Of a DNA stretch of 64,000 bases, positions 1 to 12,800 are shown one piece after another; within the stretch, counting starts at the first letter, position 1, and each line of letters starts with the position of its first letter. Position numbers and translations under genes: made by a program. The notes below the pieces were generated by a model that ran no database searches, was not told the origin of the DNA, and worked only from the letters and a program-made list of their open reading frames with translations. This stretch comes from Trogon surrucura (Eukaryota > Chordata > Aves > Trogoniformes > Trogonidae), in assembly GCA_020746105.1 (NCBI GenBank), contig CM036631.1, positions 14,729,058-14,793,057 of the forward strand, written 5' to 3'.

Positions 1-3000
1 TGAAGCATATTAAGCTAATAATTAATCAGAGATGACAAGGGACTAATAACTGTATTGATTTAATTAGGACTTCTTCTCCGTAACTTGCAGTCATGCACAT
101 CATTAACTTAGTATTTCAGTTTCTAGTGATAACTTATTAATTGCTGTGGATGAGCACATAGGCAGCTCTGACTTTGTGCCGGGCTGCAGGCTTGCGCCTC
201 GGTCTGACGAGTAACTGCGGGAAGCGTGCCTTGCCCCTGCCCGAGGCTGACAGCAGGCAGGACGGTTTGTTAATCCCCTAGAGCTCTTACAGAGCTCCGA
301 GGTGGTGGGAAACAGGGTGCTGGGGAGCCAGATGTGGTGGTGGATGTGCCGGTGAGGTCTGTGTAGCTCTGTGGCTACACGCTGCGGTTGTACGGGTGTG
401 ACATGAAATATGGGGTGAAAGCAGCGTGCCAGAACAGAAGGCAGGAGAGTAACCCTGGGAAGTAGCAGTATTTATTGGCATCAGGAAGGGAAGAATGTCC
501 CTTTTGACTTTAATTACAGCCTTTGGATTCTGGCAATTTTGAGAAAAGGAAATGCTTAGGGGCATGCTGTGGTTGGAAAATAAGGCTCGCTTTAAATTAG
601 GATCACTTTGGGGAGAAGGAAGAAAGGAAGGGACTGGAATAGGCATGACAAACTTCAGGACTTTACTGTGTGAAAGGCTCATGAATGCTAAGTTTACTCA
701 TCTCCGCTCTGTTTTAGTGAGGATACTTAGCACTTGCTGGGGCACCTTTGGCATCTTGTGCAGCTGAGTCCTCGGCAAGCCACCCTCTGATACGCTCCTG
801 ACCAGAGACTTCTTGGGGAGGCAAAGGGGGGAGAAGCTCTTTCTCACTGAGAACATAGCGCTAAATATATGGTTGTATCGCACTGTGCAGCAGGATTTGT
901 GACTTCTTGGGCAAGAGATCCCCTTAGCCTCTGCACAGAGCTCTGTGTTATCAAGGTACTTGTAAATCTTGACTGCGTTGTCAAAAGGCTGAATCCTCTG
1001 CTCTGTCTTTGTTTGCTGCAGGGAATGGTCAGCTCAGAGATGCAAGCCAAAAGCTCTGGGCAGGCTCCGGAGGAGGGCCTGTCCGAAGTCCTTGGCACTG
1101 TCCCTTGGCAAAATGATGGGAAGCCTGAAGTACTTAAGCTATCAAACATTCATTTCATGTAGAGTCGTTGGGTCGCTGTCTAGGTGAACCATTAGGCTGA
1201 TGAGCTCCATGAACAGAAGCCACCACTTCTTTTATTTCCTGCAGGCGTTTTCAGGGATTCTGAAAAAGTCCTTCTGCGCACATCCTCATATTTTATTACA
1301 CAAGCCAAGTTAGCGGTAGTGGCATGAAATAGTTCTGCTTACTTTCAAAGGCTACAAAAGCAGTTTCTTTTGGGACAATGCGTGCGGGTAGGGAATACCC
1401 ACCTTCCCGACCTCGCCCGCGTTTGCTGCTGAACTCGAGGTCACGGCAGCAGTTCCGTTGTAGGTACAAACCCCAAGAGAGGGGCTTTACAAATGACAAA
1501 TTCTCAGGGGTTGGCAGCCTGCACGCCTCGCTGGGACCCTATCACGGTGTTATTTTCAGCGGCGCTAAGTCATCTTGGGCCAGCTGTTAGATCTGAGCAA
1601 TGTAACGGTGTAACGCGAGTAACCGCGCGCAACTTTTTTTCCCGGTACTTTTGAAGAGCAAAAAGATAGCGGTGTCTCCACTTGTCGCTGCAAGGTAATT
1701 TATGGGGAAGAAGCCTTTTAGAAACAACCGCAGTGGCTGCCTTGCTCGGGGGGCTCAGAAGGCTCAGGAAGCCAAGCTCCTCGTGCCGGGCTGCATTAGT
1801 CACCGCCGCTGCTTCGTAGGCTAGCCCACGTGTCCTCAGGGGAGACAGACTTTTATTTATTTGCTTTAGCCTTTGATTTGTATCCCTCTTCCCTCTATTT
1901 CTGAAAGTAGTACTACATCCTGGTGGGAGGGCCGGCCCTTCATCCCTGCCCCCTAACCCTCCCGTATCCTTTAGCCTTTATCCGCAGCCAGCTGACCGCG
2001 TCCCCGCCTGCATCCTCGCTTCTTCGCCTTCCTTCTTTTTTCCTTTGTGCCGCTTCGACCTCCTTTACTGTCTGCAGTGTCCTGTCCCTGCCTCTCCTCT
2101 GTGGCTGGCCCACATGCCAGTGTTTTCTCTCTTTTTCAAACTCCCACAGCTCACGTCTTTGAACCTTCCCTGGCAATCTGTCCTTCCAGCCATTACGGCA
2201 ACTATTTCCAGATTTGAACTCATAAAAAGATAGTAGTAACGCTAGATCTAGTGCCATTCCTGCTTTAGTGTCTTTGCCTGCTTCCCTTATCTGCATATCT
2301 GATTTATTCTTGGCAGCTCTGTATCTGTCCTAGGACCTGGATGTACATTCTTATTCCTGTGAGTGCTGTATTAATAATATATAGTCACCGAAATGTCCTT
2401 TCGGACTGCGGCTGTGAAAAAGAGAACCTTTCTCTTTTTTTTTTTTTTTTTAACCTGACACAAACACCTATGACTTTTTTCACATGACTGTAAGTGCTCT
2501 GAGGGAATGTTAAAATCTAAAATCTGTTATGAAAAGGCTAAGTGGTTTGCAGGCATTAACCATTCTTTTTTACATCTTATCAATTATTTAACATATATCA
2601 TGACATCAGCGATTACAAGTTATGTTTTCCTGGCTCCCAGTCCTGCTGTCTTACCTCTGCCTCTATTTATATGCTGTGTAGGGAGAAACTTGATGAGTAC
2701 GTAGTAGAATTAGAAAAAACTTTGTTTTCTAAACACATTGCAAATATTTGTTGCCTCTTGTACATCTTCATTGACGTCAGCTGATGTCTGTTTGCAGAAC
2801 AAACTTGGAATATGTGGTAGGGATCTGTGTGTTGATAAATGAGGTTGACTAAGAAAAATTTTGTCCAGGGAGGAACACATTTCACAGCACTCGGTTAGTA
2901 AAAAAAAGGAAAAGGCTGGCAACTAAATTACATTTCCAGTGCGGTTTCAGGACAGTTTTAATAAATGAAAAGGAAAAGTGGACATCAGTGATGTCATAGA

Positions 3001-3798
3001 GATAAAAGTAATGAACGCAGAGTCCTCTGAATACATTTTAAACCTCTTCTTTTTAAACTGATATTGAGGGAACTTTGCAATTGTTCTTAAGAAGAAGAAC
3101 AAGACCCAAAGTGGAAGTTTCAGGGCTAAGCATCACTCAGAGGTTTAGTTTTTTCACTGCTTCAAATTCAGGAAAGTGGCAGAAATGTGTCCAGTGCATC
3201 TTTAACAGTCAAAGCAAAACCTACTCTGTATTTATGTCTGATGATTTGTACTATAGCATCTTGGCTGACGATGTACCGCAAGATATGTCAATGAACGTGC
3301 TTTGCGATTCTTCCCGGATTTTGGCAGGCAAAGGTTCAAAATATGGTATGACTTTATGCCTGTGGTATGATTGCCCAGAAGAAATCTACTGCAGACTGCA
3401 CAAGATGGAAGCTTTTATGCAAATACCATTAAATTTATCACAGTGTGTTGCGGTGCTATTGTCCTGAAAAGGTTTTCTCCTGATGGATGCATGCTATTTT
3501 GGCAACCCAGAGAGAGGAGGGGAAAGAAAAAGAAAAAAAAGAGGGTTGTGTGGGTGTACTGCATTTGCTGCTTTGGGGAGCTGAGCATCCAGTCCTGTAT
3601 TAAACCACCTGTTTGGTTTTGGTTGTCTTCTGCTTGTCTGGAGAAGCTGATGTAAACCTTGAGACCTTTCCTCTTGGCATTTAAGCTGGTGTGGACCTTG
3701 CCGATGGCAAGTGTGTGTTTAGCAGTTTGGGATGTGCGGGCTGGTGCCACAACGTATCCGACGGGAGGTATCAGCAGTAGGACTGTTGAAAGGATTGG
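1..3798. other. Non-coding upstream sequence (5' flank or first intron of ANO1)
   Basis: No conserved coding block, RNA gene or recognisable promoter. A T17 tract lies at 2435-2451. About 1375-1640 is richer in CpG than its surroundings (roughly 20 CpG). The small open frames have no start or splice context that supports them. Confidence 0.6.
2435..2451. repeat. Poly(T) tract, 17 bases
   Basis: Uninterrupted T17 on the + strand after CTC. No element could be recognised next to it, so it is a plain mononucleotide repeat. Confidence 0.9.
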
Positions 3799-3860
3799 AG
3801 AATCGTGGGATGGTTGGAGTTGGAAGAGACCTTAAAGATCATCTGGTTAATCATTCCTCC
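3799..3860 (-). mobile_element. CR1 LINE fragment, 3' end
   Basis: Reads GGGATGGTTGGAGTTGGAAG then AGACCTTAAAGATCATCTGG, the reverse complement of the avian CR1 3' end. The terminal ATTCTATGAT unit is degraded. About 60 bp are recognisable; the body is missing or too diverged to see. Confidence 0.75.
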
Positions 3861-6800
3861 CTCACTACTCCGAAGGTTACTCAGACCAAGCAGACCGTGG
3901 CAAAGCAGCATGTGTGGTGCAAGCATCCGCTCCCGAGGCTCCCTAGTGGAAACTACTACATTATTGTCTGTCTCCTGTGTTCCTGGCACGGAGGCTGAGC
4001 CTGGTCTAAAGAAGGAAAATGGTTCTCTGTGTGTAGTCTGACTGTTGGTATGTGGTCAGCAAACCTCATCCAGATTCTTGTATCTTGCTGCATACTTTTG
4101 AATGTTCTTTTCCTGATGAATGGCAAGAACAGGTTTCTAAAAATAAATTAATGGTTTTCCCTTTTTGCTTCCTGTGACTTAATATACTTTATTTATCTAT
4201 ATAGCTACTAGTCATCATCATTCTTCAGCTCACAAGAGTATAAACAGAAACGAGCCTGAGTCACAAAGTAAGGATGTGAAGCCAGGCTTTTTCCAGAGTT
4301 TTAGGCAGGTGTAGGAGCTGCAGCCTGGGACTCATGGTGGGAAAGGGCTGGCTCTGGGGTTGTGCCTCAGGGGTCTCACACGTGAAACGGGCAGTACGGA
4401 GGAGAAATATTGTCTGCTGTGACTTTCTGCATCTTCTTCCAAGGTGGTAAGACTTTACAGTTCTGTGCAAAGAGTTGAAAAATTTAAAAAGTGGACTTGT
4501 AAGGTTAGCTTATCACTAAAATAATAAAAGCCAAGAAATACAATTTAATTATTCCTCTCTGCTACCCCTAAGGTTGATCGGACCGACATCCAAAGCAACA
4601 GCTGCTTTCATTTAATCAGTTGAAGTAACATACATTAGCAAGTTTAGTCTCCTAGGACAGACAGCCAATTCATCATGCTGCTGATAGTGTGCCCCAAACC
4701 AATCATAAACTTGAACAACAATTAATATTATTGGGATTTCTAGGAAATTATCTCCTTTCTGTGGTGATTGCCTACTGTAATTTAAGGCTCCTCCATACAC
4801 CGGTAGCAAAACACACCATAATTTTGTCTACTCATTAGAAATGTGAATTAATCTGACCTAAAATATGCTGTGCATCATTTTTGTTCCCAGATTTTATCTT
4901 GGGAGTTACCTCTCTTTGTTGCTAAGTGGCACAGCTGTATGTTATAATGGATGTTAAAGAGGAAAGATCCCTTACAAGGTGTCCTGGACAGCACAAAGTT
5001 GTGCTGTCTGGAGCTCTGTGCACACACATACCTGTATATTCAGGTATGGTTAATATGATTGACTTTGTGTCCTGTGGGAGAAGTGGACTTGCTAACAAAC
5101 AGAATAATGCAGAATGAGAGTCAACGTGTTCCACTTTTTTTATTTTATCAGCATGACTGATTGTATAGAGGGCGTGAATTTAGTAACCCTTAACCTTCAT
5201 TTCAAATGTGTTCAGTTCAGCTCTCTTAAAAGTCTGTGCAGTATATTGGGATGTATCACTTGACTTTGTACGTAGTGGAAGATAAGGTTTTTGCCCCAAC
5301 ACGCTAGCCATATATCTTTTCTGATCTTGCCAATACGTAATTTTCACATTTTCATGTGCACCATGTCTATTTTGCTTCTTGTGGGCTTTGCTTCCTTCCC
5401 TTCTTTCTCTTCTAGTAACCCTACTTGCTTAGCTTCATCCTCAGCTCTTCTTGCTGTTGGATTGCCTGTTGAAAGCAACTTCTTCTCTGGGAAGTGCTGT
5501 GTAGGGTATGGCAAAGGTTTTCTGTGCTTCGCTTCTAAATGTCACGTCAATTAAAAGGAATCAAAGCTTCAAAAAAACCAGTAACCTTCCCCCCGGATCT
5601 ACGCTTGCGGTTCCTGTGAGTTAAATTAAAGTCTTCTAGAAGTAGACAGGGACAGTATTTCATAGTCCAGAATATGCTGTTGTCACAGGTTTCCGGGGAT
5701 AGGGGCATCAGCACTGTCACAGGTAGGGTTGTGTTTGCAGGCTTCATCGATTTCTGGGAACACTCTTCTGGGGTTTACTGTTGACATCGACAGGGCTGTA
5801 GATTTGAAATGCTGCTTCATCTTTACAGTTGCTGTCAATAATCCATTTCGCAGGTAGCTGAGACCTGCTAAAAGGCACGGGAGAACAGCCTAAGGTATGT
5901 TGCAAGGACATATTTCAGCTAACAGAGACAACTATTGCTACGATACAGATCCATATTTCCAGTTCAGTCACTTGGTAGAAATATTTTAGTCCGTGTGCCC
6001 TGAGATATAAGATGATGTTTGGGCTCTCGGAGTAGGAACAGATCCTACTTCTGAACAGCTGCTCTTGAGGTCGTGCAGGAGATTTTCCTTTAGCGCACGT
6101 GGTAGGAAACCAGGTTGAGAGGCAAAGGCTGAACACAGAAGCCATGTCCTAGCCCTTTGGTACACGCTTCAGAAGTGCAAAGTATTTCTTAAAGGACTTC
6201 ATAAACTTCGGTGAGCCCACCTTCAGGCAGACCCGATCAATTCCTTGCGCATCACATTCATTTGCTGTTGCAGAACTTTGGTTATACAGCGAGAACGGGT
6301 ACCTCGGATTTATGGATTTCAGAGGTAACAGAAAACAAGATCTGTCATTTCGGTTCACTTGAAATGGATTCAGCTGAGAGGTGGTAAAACTTGTCCAGAA
6401 TACAACCATGTGCATTGTGTAGGTGAGTGTGGGACCAGCGGGGTGTATCTGCCCCAAATGAAACAGGGCAGAATTGTTCTAGGTGCTCCTTAGTTCAGAA
6501 TTGGAGTTTAGCCTGTCGGGCTGTGCTTGTTCACTCTGCTGTTTACTTTGCAGGGGACTGCTGAGCATCATCCCACTGGAAAGCCTGGCCTAAATGAAAT
6601 AGCTTATTTTTTAAAATGACAGCTGATCGTTTTCATTGGAGAACAAATCTGGTCTCTCAAACAGGCTAGGAGTAATGACAAGAAAAAATGACCTCACTGG
6701 TAGCATTCTTACACTGCTGTGATGTGTGCGTTGCCATAAACTATTTTTAGTTAATCTTAACCCTTTAAGTCCATCTGACAATATAATTGAGTAGTGGCAT

Positions 6801-9800
6801 AATAAAAAACAATGACCACATACTATTTGCCAGTGGAAGAGCAGAAACAGGTTTTGGTTTAGTTTTTAAACATTCTGTTACGTACCAGAGGCGTATCAAT
6901 CAAATCTAAGCCTTTTAAAGCTAATAGTTTCTAAACGGCAGATGAACGAGCGTAATTTTTAAACTTTCTCTTCATAGCATCTTGTTAAAAGAGCCAGAGT
7001 CTCGTTTCCAAAACAAGATCTTTGTTGTCATGATAATGTAAATTAATGAAAGCTTTCCCTTTTCTTTTTCTCTTCGATATATTTGCTCAAATTAGCTCAT
7101 CGGGGCTGTATCCTGCAATTTGCTGTGCCCTCTGGCCCTCGTCCAGTAAAGCACTTAGGTGTACAAATAGCCCTGGTTTGGGTGGGAAGTGGGCAACTGA
7201 GCGCGGGAAGCAAAGCACGGGTCTGGTGGTAGTCGAGGAGTTGAGCGTCTTGCCAGTCATGACACTAAATCTTTAAAGCAAAACCCAGTCACAGCAGTTC
7301 CTGGGAGCCTGGGACTGATTTCAGCCCAGCAGTTACTCTCTATCGACTGACGCTGTCTATGAGGAGGAGGAGTTGGCTTACAGAGGCTCGGTTGTGGGAA
7401 GCTTTCGTGTTTTGCAGGTGGCAAAAAAAATCGGAGACCCCAGCAAACGTATTTCAACCTCAATGTGAGCAACCTGCTGTTAAAAAAAAACCCATTTAGA
7501 TCTTACGCAATGCGCGAAGCATCATATGTGCTGGCATTTAGTAACGTTAAGTAGGGAAATAAAGATTTCTCGTAACTAGATTGTTACAAGGGAATGTCCC
7601 TCCTCTGGAGTTTGGTATTGCTGTCACACCAAAACAAGGAACTGATTTCAGCTTTTACTCTTTCCCAAGTCTGATACCGTTGTTCTTGCTGTTCCTTTGC
7701 ACCATGTCCTTTTTGCAGCTGCTTTTCTTTTTTTTTTTTTTTAAAATATGTTTATTTTTAAGATTGAAAAGGAGGAGAAAAGAGGCTATTACAGAAACAG
7801 AGACCAAACTGGGTAGGGAGAGTGTTTCAGCTATCCATAGGCAGGAAATCTGAGCTCCTCTGGAACCTGAATGTGTCCTGGAGCTGTCTTGTTATTTTTA
7901 TATATTTATTTCCCCGTTTGGCTGTTCTGCCTGCTTTTCCCACGTTATCATCAAAGTGGCCCCAGAAGGGACAGTTGTGAAACAGAAACTATCTGTGAGT
8001 GGAGGAACAAAAACAGAGCTTTTGTTAAGCTACAGATGCCTTGGTTTTAGCAAAAACAAACAACTTCAATTGCCATAAGTATTTGCAAATGTTGCCGCTC
8101 TCTTCTAAGTGCACTTTAATCTTGCGGGGTGGGGAGAAATGGGGAAAGGCAAGAAGTGATGTCAGTGGGAGCCCCACCTCGTTGAGATTAGGGATGAGCT
8201 GGTACGTGGATGGTGGCTTCTCCCTCTTCCTACTCTCTGCCCTGGCCTGAATGCAGGGAAGCTAAAGGAATAGCAGTGAAACTAAAGGAAAAAATAGTTT
8301 CTTCCCCTGGTTCACATGAACTGCTTTGAACTGGAACAGATGTGGATGTACAGAACTATCTGCTTACAGCAACTGTTCCATTTATAACCACGGGTTTTCT
8401 ATTCAGGTCTCTTTATCATTTTAACTTCTTTTCTGTTTCCACATCCTTTTCCACAATAAAATATTCTCAACTAAATGGGTTTTCAGCTCGCATCCAAAAC
8501 CTTTCCAAGTACTGTTCCTCGCATGAACTTACGGTGCCAGTGTCCTGTGACTTACTGCTAATAACGATGGACAGTGGAGGCAAGGTTGAGTTTGTCTTTC
8601 CAGTATTTGTGAGATGGGGTTTAGAATATCGGTTCATTACCAAATTAGGGCAGAATCTGGGGTCTGATGTAACGATGATAAAATCTCGCAAAAGGTGTTT
8701 GTAATATTTAACTTCCAAATGGCATTTCGATTAATTTTCTGCTTTGTTGAACTGAATTCAGCTTTGGTGTACAAAATCAGTTCGTGGGCAACCCAGACCA
8801 GAATTGTTCCAGTGAGTACAGATAAGCGCTTCAGACTCAACCACAAAAATTCAGACGACGGTGGTGTTTTTGCTTTGTGTTTTTCAAGAACTCCTACTTC
8901 GAAGTAAGTTCATTCCCTGGTTGATTAGATTAAGTGCTTGATAGTTAATTCCACGAATGCTTTGCTAAGAAGTTCCCATTGACCGAGCCACAGGCATGTG
9001 TCCTGAGATGAAGAAGAAATGCACGTAGTCGCGGATGAAATCAGTGGTGGCGTTTGGTTAAAACGAAGCAGTTATGCCTCTCCTATTCTGCGCTCCCTTG
9101 AGCGCACCATGTGGCCTTTATTACAAAAATAGGCATTCGTGTTTTTAGAGTTACTTCAGTTTCTCTGTTCTCTAATTTTCTATGGAAACAGTCGGTTGTT
9201 TGTATATTGGAGACCGTACGTGTCAAGTTCTTTGTTTCAGTTCATTGCTCTCGGCCTTGACGCAGAAAACAAAAATTTCATCAAGCTTGTGGAGAGATAG
9301 GATTTTAATCTAAACCGTATTAAAAGTTGAAACCTTCCATGACCGCGGGGTTTCTTAGGGTTCAGCTGTGAACTACCTCCCACACTACCTTTAGGAAGGC
9401 CAGAGGTTTTTCTTTGAAATCTTGAAGGCACTCTTCTCTTCTGGTTAACTCAATACCGACTCTGGAACTGGATGATACGGTCCTGGGAAGCAATGTTGCG
9501 TTGCTCTCGGGATACTCCAAGGAGCAGCCTAGAAAAGCAGGGTGTCCCGGTAGCCTGGGCTGTGGATTTGTCGAAGTGTTGGGTAAGAAATGTTTTGCTG
9601 TTGTTTGGGTTACCTTCGCATCGCTCCAGTTGCATGAAGTTGAATTTAAATGAAGTTAGATGTTTGCTGTGTGGAAAAGAAAGTTTCAGATGTTTCCCAG
9701 TGAAAGATAGAAGAAGAAAGCAAAGGAAATCTTGTGCTTAATCTGCTCTTACTGAGGTTGAATGGGTAAAAACTGCCTCTCCGTCTGTCGGGCTGACATG

Positions 9801-12800
9801 GTGTAGACAGGTTTCTGACATGCAGCTTGCACTGGCTTAGGCTCACTTACACCCTTGTGTAATTGCCTCCAGTGTGAAGAGTTTCTCTTGCTCTTTTCTC
9901 CTTCCTATTATCCGTACGCTTTCTGTTCCAGTAGCTGTAGCTCGTTTTATTTGCTTGGTTTAATTTTCCTTTAATTTAATTTTCATTTAAAAATTATTAT
10001 TCTAAGAAAAAAAAATTAGATATTAAACTGCAAATATTTTTTTTCATCTCTTTAGTTATACTGTATGTTGCCACCGCATAGAAAACCTTTTCCACATTGC
10101 CTGCACGACAGACCTTTTCTCCTGAACTTCCCCAGTGTCCTTGCACTACCCTTCTGCAGCTTTAATATGAATTAAAACTTCACAGGAATGTGCCCAGTCC
10201 ACAACCACATCAAAGCTGTGGTGGAAATCCAGTTTTCAAGCAACCGCCTAAGCTGGCCCAGTCTGGTGTCAGTTTTGATTTGATGTGTTATGTGGAGGCC
10301 CCACTTGCAACATTGGGTGAAGGCTGGGGAGCAGACACCAAGTTCCCAAGAGCTAATTGCTGTCTGGACTGAGGCAACCTCTCGTTTACCCATTCCTGTA
10401 ATTTGTCCCCATGAGCTGTTTTATCCTCTCTTTCAACAAAGCATCACGTAATTTGTCTGGTTTTAATATTGACCAGTAGTAATTTCTCAATGTGAAGAAT
10501 GTGCAGTGAAGGAAAATCCGTTTACAGTTCTTTGATAGATAGGTTCCATTTTTTGTTCACGTTTGTCAGTTTTATCGACTTTATTTTAAAGGGATAATAA
10601 TTATGTGGAGTCTGGCTTTAGTTGAGGGATTTTCTGTTTTATGTGAGGAACAGACAAAGACCTGTTGCATCAGAAGAGTAGAATTAGGTGGGAAAAAAGT
10701 GTTCTTTCCTTTCAGCAAATAAATCAACTGCTTCCACTATACGAGAATATACAGCAATGAAACACGTGGGCACTAAGAATAAGCAGACTCATCAACAGAG
10801 GGAAATCTTTGACAAGTTTTAGGTATGTCACTTGGACAGTCTGTCACTTTTATTCCCTAATAACTTTTGACAAGAGACAGATAATACCGCAGAGTTTATT
10901 TTAAGGTAGATTGTTTAATTTTCTGTCTGTTCTCTTTCTTTCTTCCTCCCCTTTTTTTTTTTCCCTGGATACTTTCCCTTTTTTTGTACAAAAAAAAAAA
11001 ATCGTACCCCAGCTATTTGTTACATTTGGGGATTTGGGGTCAGTAACTGGTTATATTTGGGAAGGAAGCAATGGATGCAGAGAGCAGCTGGATGCTGTCG
11101 GAGTGTCAGCTCCTTGGCCGTGCCCCGCTCCCATCCCTCCACCACGAGCTGCACCCCTGGAGCCAGGAGGGAGCTCTGGGGGGCTACCGGGTCTCCATCT
11201 GCTGGAAAGAGACTGATAATCCTGAGCTATCTCCGAGGTTCATGTGGAAGGATATGGGGTTTTTTCCTTTTTTTTCTTTCCTTTTTCTTTCTGGATGCGT
11301 GTTGTTCTTTGGTCAGGTGAGTACCTGAGAGCATCGGTGAGTCCTCCTGCTCCGAGCGGTGCTGCTGGAGGTCAGTCGCAGCCCTCGGGTCCCTGCAAGC
11401 CTTCCCTGGCACCGCTGAGCAGACTCCCAAACCCTGTGGTTGTTCAGTGGTGGATCGGATGTCTGAAAATGCAGATTATCTGAACGGTACTTGTGACCAA
11501 AAGGACATTTACACAGGCGAGGTCTCCAAAACAGAAACGCTTTGTGTGTTAACCAGTGCCTGAACATGCTTGATGCAGGCAGCTGGTGCTTTGCTGTCTC
11601 TCTGCATCCAGCTACGCGCTCACGGCACCGAATACACCCCGAGAGGTGCCGGGTGCCCTCATTTTCCATCATTTCCCACGCTGAGAGTGCACCAGGAAGG
11701 AGCGGTGAGACAGAGGCAGAGCTCGGCAGCTGTGTGGCACAGCGGCTCGCTGCTTTTGGGACTGGCTCCTTTGGGATGGAGGATTCAGGACCAGAAGAAA
11801 TGTAAGAGTCTTCTTGGGGACCAACGTGGGAGCATAAGGGCTCTCCTGCACCTGGGAAGGAGGCCATTTTTTTTTATCAAAGCTCTTGAAAGTGGGTAAA
11901 CGTGGGTGATGTACTGTCTTTTATAGCTTCCCATGTTACAGAGACTGGTTTCTTAACAATCCGTGGCACAGTCGATAGGGGAGGCATCGGAATAGTTGAA
12001 GGGCACAGAAATTTGCCGTGGGAAAACGGTGTGTTCCTGTAGGCTGGAGCTCCGCAAGGCACAGTCTGCCCCCAGGCATGTCCCACAGCCTCCTCCAAGA
12101 AGGGAGCAAGAAGTCTTAGCCCAAGCAGAGAGTGGAAAACTTACCCCTGAATAATTTTCTTTCAGGTTCAAAGTGGTTGAGTTCTAGGTTGCTTGGTAAA
12201 GGGTTGTTTGAGAGGCTGTTTTTGTAAAACACGTCAGAGATCTTCTTGAACCCTATAAGCTCTTTACATAGGTCACTTTGCTGTATTTCATGATGTTTTG
12301 CAGCAGTGGGTGTGTGCAGCGTAGGATGAAGGAACTCTGTTAAAAAAAGGAGGAAGAGATCCATCTTGCCTCACTGGATTTGTATAGCAAAATTATGGAC
12401 TTGGACCGTGAGGTTTGTAACTGTAGCATTTCCCAGCCCCCACATCAATGAGGCATTTTGCTTTCCGCTGTCTGTGGTTTCAGAAGCAGGGATCCTACAG
12501 CAATACCAGCCCTAGCTCATCAGGAGAGTTTGCTCCATTCTCACCATTCTCTTGTTTTAAATAGTCGATCAATCATTTCCGAGTCTGCTACATGCAGCCT
12601 TCACCTTTCCATGGACTTGGTAGCTTTATTTCTTTCCCCACCCTAACTTACGCAGTGATCTGACAGCTTGAAATTATGATTCTGTCATTCCTTAATCAAT
12701 GCATGTAAAACATAAACCTATTCAAAAAGTCCATTTAAAAGCAAACAGAGGGGTGTGTACGTAGATGTTTAAAACCTGCTGCTATACTAAACCTTTTTGA

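Noticed and set aside
11313-11867. 184-codon open frame on the - strand, with overlapping + frames
   Set aside because: Several frames are open at once in a GC-richer patch, typical of chance. Codes Ser/Pro/Arg-rich sequence with no recognisable domain.
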